This document shows, piece after piece, positions 63,634-64,000 of a stretch of 64,000 nt of DNA. The position numbers and the translations under genes were made by a program. The notes under the pieces are model-generated. The model had not been told where the DNA came from and did not search any database. It saw only the letters and a program-made list of their open reading frames with translations. Source of the DNA: Candidatus Nitrosocosmicus agrestis (GTDB taxonomy: Archaea; Thermoproteota; Nitrososphaeria; Nitrososphaerales; Nitrososphaeraceae); assembly GCF_008389435.1 (NCBI RefSeq), contig NZ_VUYS01000003.1, positions 91,314 to 155,313 of the forward strand. The letters are read 5' to 3'. Numbering within the stretch: the stretch's first letter is position 1; every line of letters starts with the position of its first letter.

Positions 63634-64000
63634 TTGAAATACTCATTAGTTAATCCTTGTTTTCTGGCCGTCTTGGTATTGTCAACGATACTTACTGCCG
63701 TCTTAATACAAAGCCCTGTTGCTCATGCTCAGAATATTATTAATGCGACTACGGGTAATAGTGTCTACAACCAAGCCAAGAACACATCCATGAGCATTGC
63801 TAATCAAGCGCCAGATGCCTTGAAAGGTGCTTACAACCAAGCCAAGAACACATCCATGAGCATTGCTAATCAAGCGCCAGATGCCTTGAAAGGTGCTTAC
63901 AACCAAGCCAAGAACACATCCATGAGCATTGCTAATCAAGCGCCAGATGCCTTGAAAGGTGCTTACAACCAAGCCAAGAACACATCCATGAGCATTGCTA
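63634..64000 (+). CDS. Secreted tandem-repeat protein, 5' part (cut by window end)
   Basis: TTG 63634 opens a frame with a signal peptide (MKYSLVNPCFLAVLVLSTIL, then a cleavage site after Val-Ala-His-Ala-Gln), followed by NIINATTGNSVYNQAKN and tandem copies of a 22-residue unit that contains YNQAKNTSMSIANQAPD and ends in ALKG. Three full copies and part of a fourth are visible, identical in DNA. The frame is open at the window end. N-x-S/T sequons are in each unit. Likely an exported repetitive coat or fibre protein; not obviously the same family as the 623-aa protein. The opposite-strand frame 63703-63972 is only its shadow. Confidence 0.7.
   Translation, partial: MKYSLVNPCFLAVLVLSTILTAVLIQSPVAHAQNIINATTGNSVYNQAKNTSMSIANQAPDALKGAYNQAKNTSMSIANQAPDALKGAYNQAKNTSMSIANQAPDALKGAYNQAKNTSMSIA
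63766..64000 (+). repeat. Perfect 66-bp tandem repeats
   Basis: TACAACCAAGCCAAGAACAC recurs at 63766, 63832, 63898 and 63964, each 66 bp apart, with no mismatch seen. The array continues beyond the window. Confidence 0.9.

Overview
ORGANISM. The window is AT-rich archaeal DNA with TATA-type promoters, many TTG/GTG starts and few Shine-Dalgarno sites. It carries a Sulfolobus-type zinc ferredoxin, HTH_45 and HxlR regulators, AbrB, an NMT1-like binding protein and a thaumarchaeal SSV-type integrase. Together these point to an ammonia-oxidizing thaumarchaeon (Nitrososphaerales; Nitrosocosmicus-like by gene content and low GC). That assignment is inference from protein recognition; no search was run. 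Coding density is low and decayed genes are frequent, especially in the first 26 kb.

LAYOUT. 0-16 kb: scattered secreted or membrane proteins, a lactonase-type beta-propeller, a VOC protein, a zinc ferredoxin and an NMT1-like binding protein, separated by long non-coding stretches with gene relics. 16-18.3 kb: relics of an older mobile element (orphan frameshifted integrase N-terminal part, decayed HTH gene). 18.4-21.1 kb: sugar dehydrogenase-like beta-propeller and small genes. 21,383-31,001: an integrated element in tRNA-Val(GAC), bounded by a perfect 96-bp direct repeat. It carries the two halves of a split tyrosine integrase, a P-loop ATPase gene with an in-frame TGA, an AbrB regulator, a CopG-like/unknown gene pair, small secreted proteins and a dead IS5-type insertion. 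31-36 kb: a cluster of small secreted Gln/Asn/Ser-rich proteins, two regulators and an intact IS6-type element with an 8-bp target duplication. 36-49 kb: phasin-like protein, LpxD-like acyltransferase, MgtC, membrane HNH protein, then a cyclase-REC fusion followed by a MASE3-like histidine kinase. 49-54 kb: a 623-aa secreted repeat protein (56-aa repeats with paired cysteines) near a matrixin-type metalloprotease. 54-64 kb: mainly ordinary metabolism and transport (alpha/beta hydrolase, 2-hydroxyacid dehydrogenase, CDF transporter, second IS6 element, EEP nuclease, thioredoxin, four-CBS protein with an HPF-like tail) and the start of another secreted tandem-repeat protein that runs off the window.

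HOW IT FITS TOGETHER. Two stories stand out. First, the 9.5-kb element uses an attachment site inside its own integrase gene. In the circular form the 140-residue N-terminal part and the 311-residue catalytic part join in frame through sequence that is also the promoter and 5' half of tRNA-Val; integration splits the gene and rebuilds the tRNA. Second, at least five genes, one of them inside the element, encode secreted proteins sharing a Q-rich / VSGG..CNN / QNQ.N.G.NALAQ module in which the two cysteines appear or vanish together. This suggests a disulfide-stapled, perhaps fibre-forming surface protein family.
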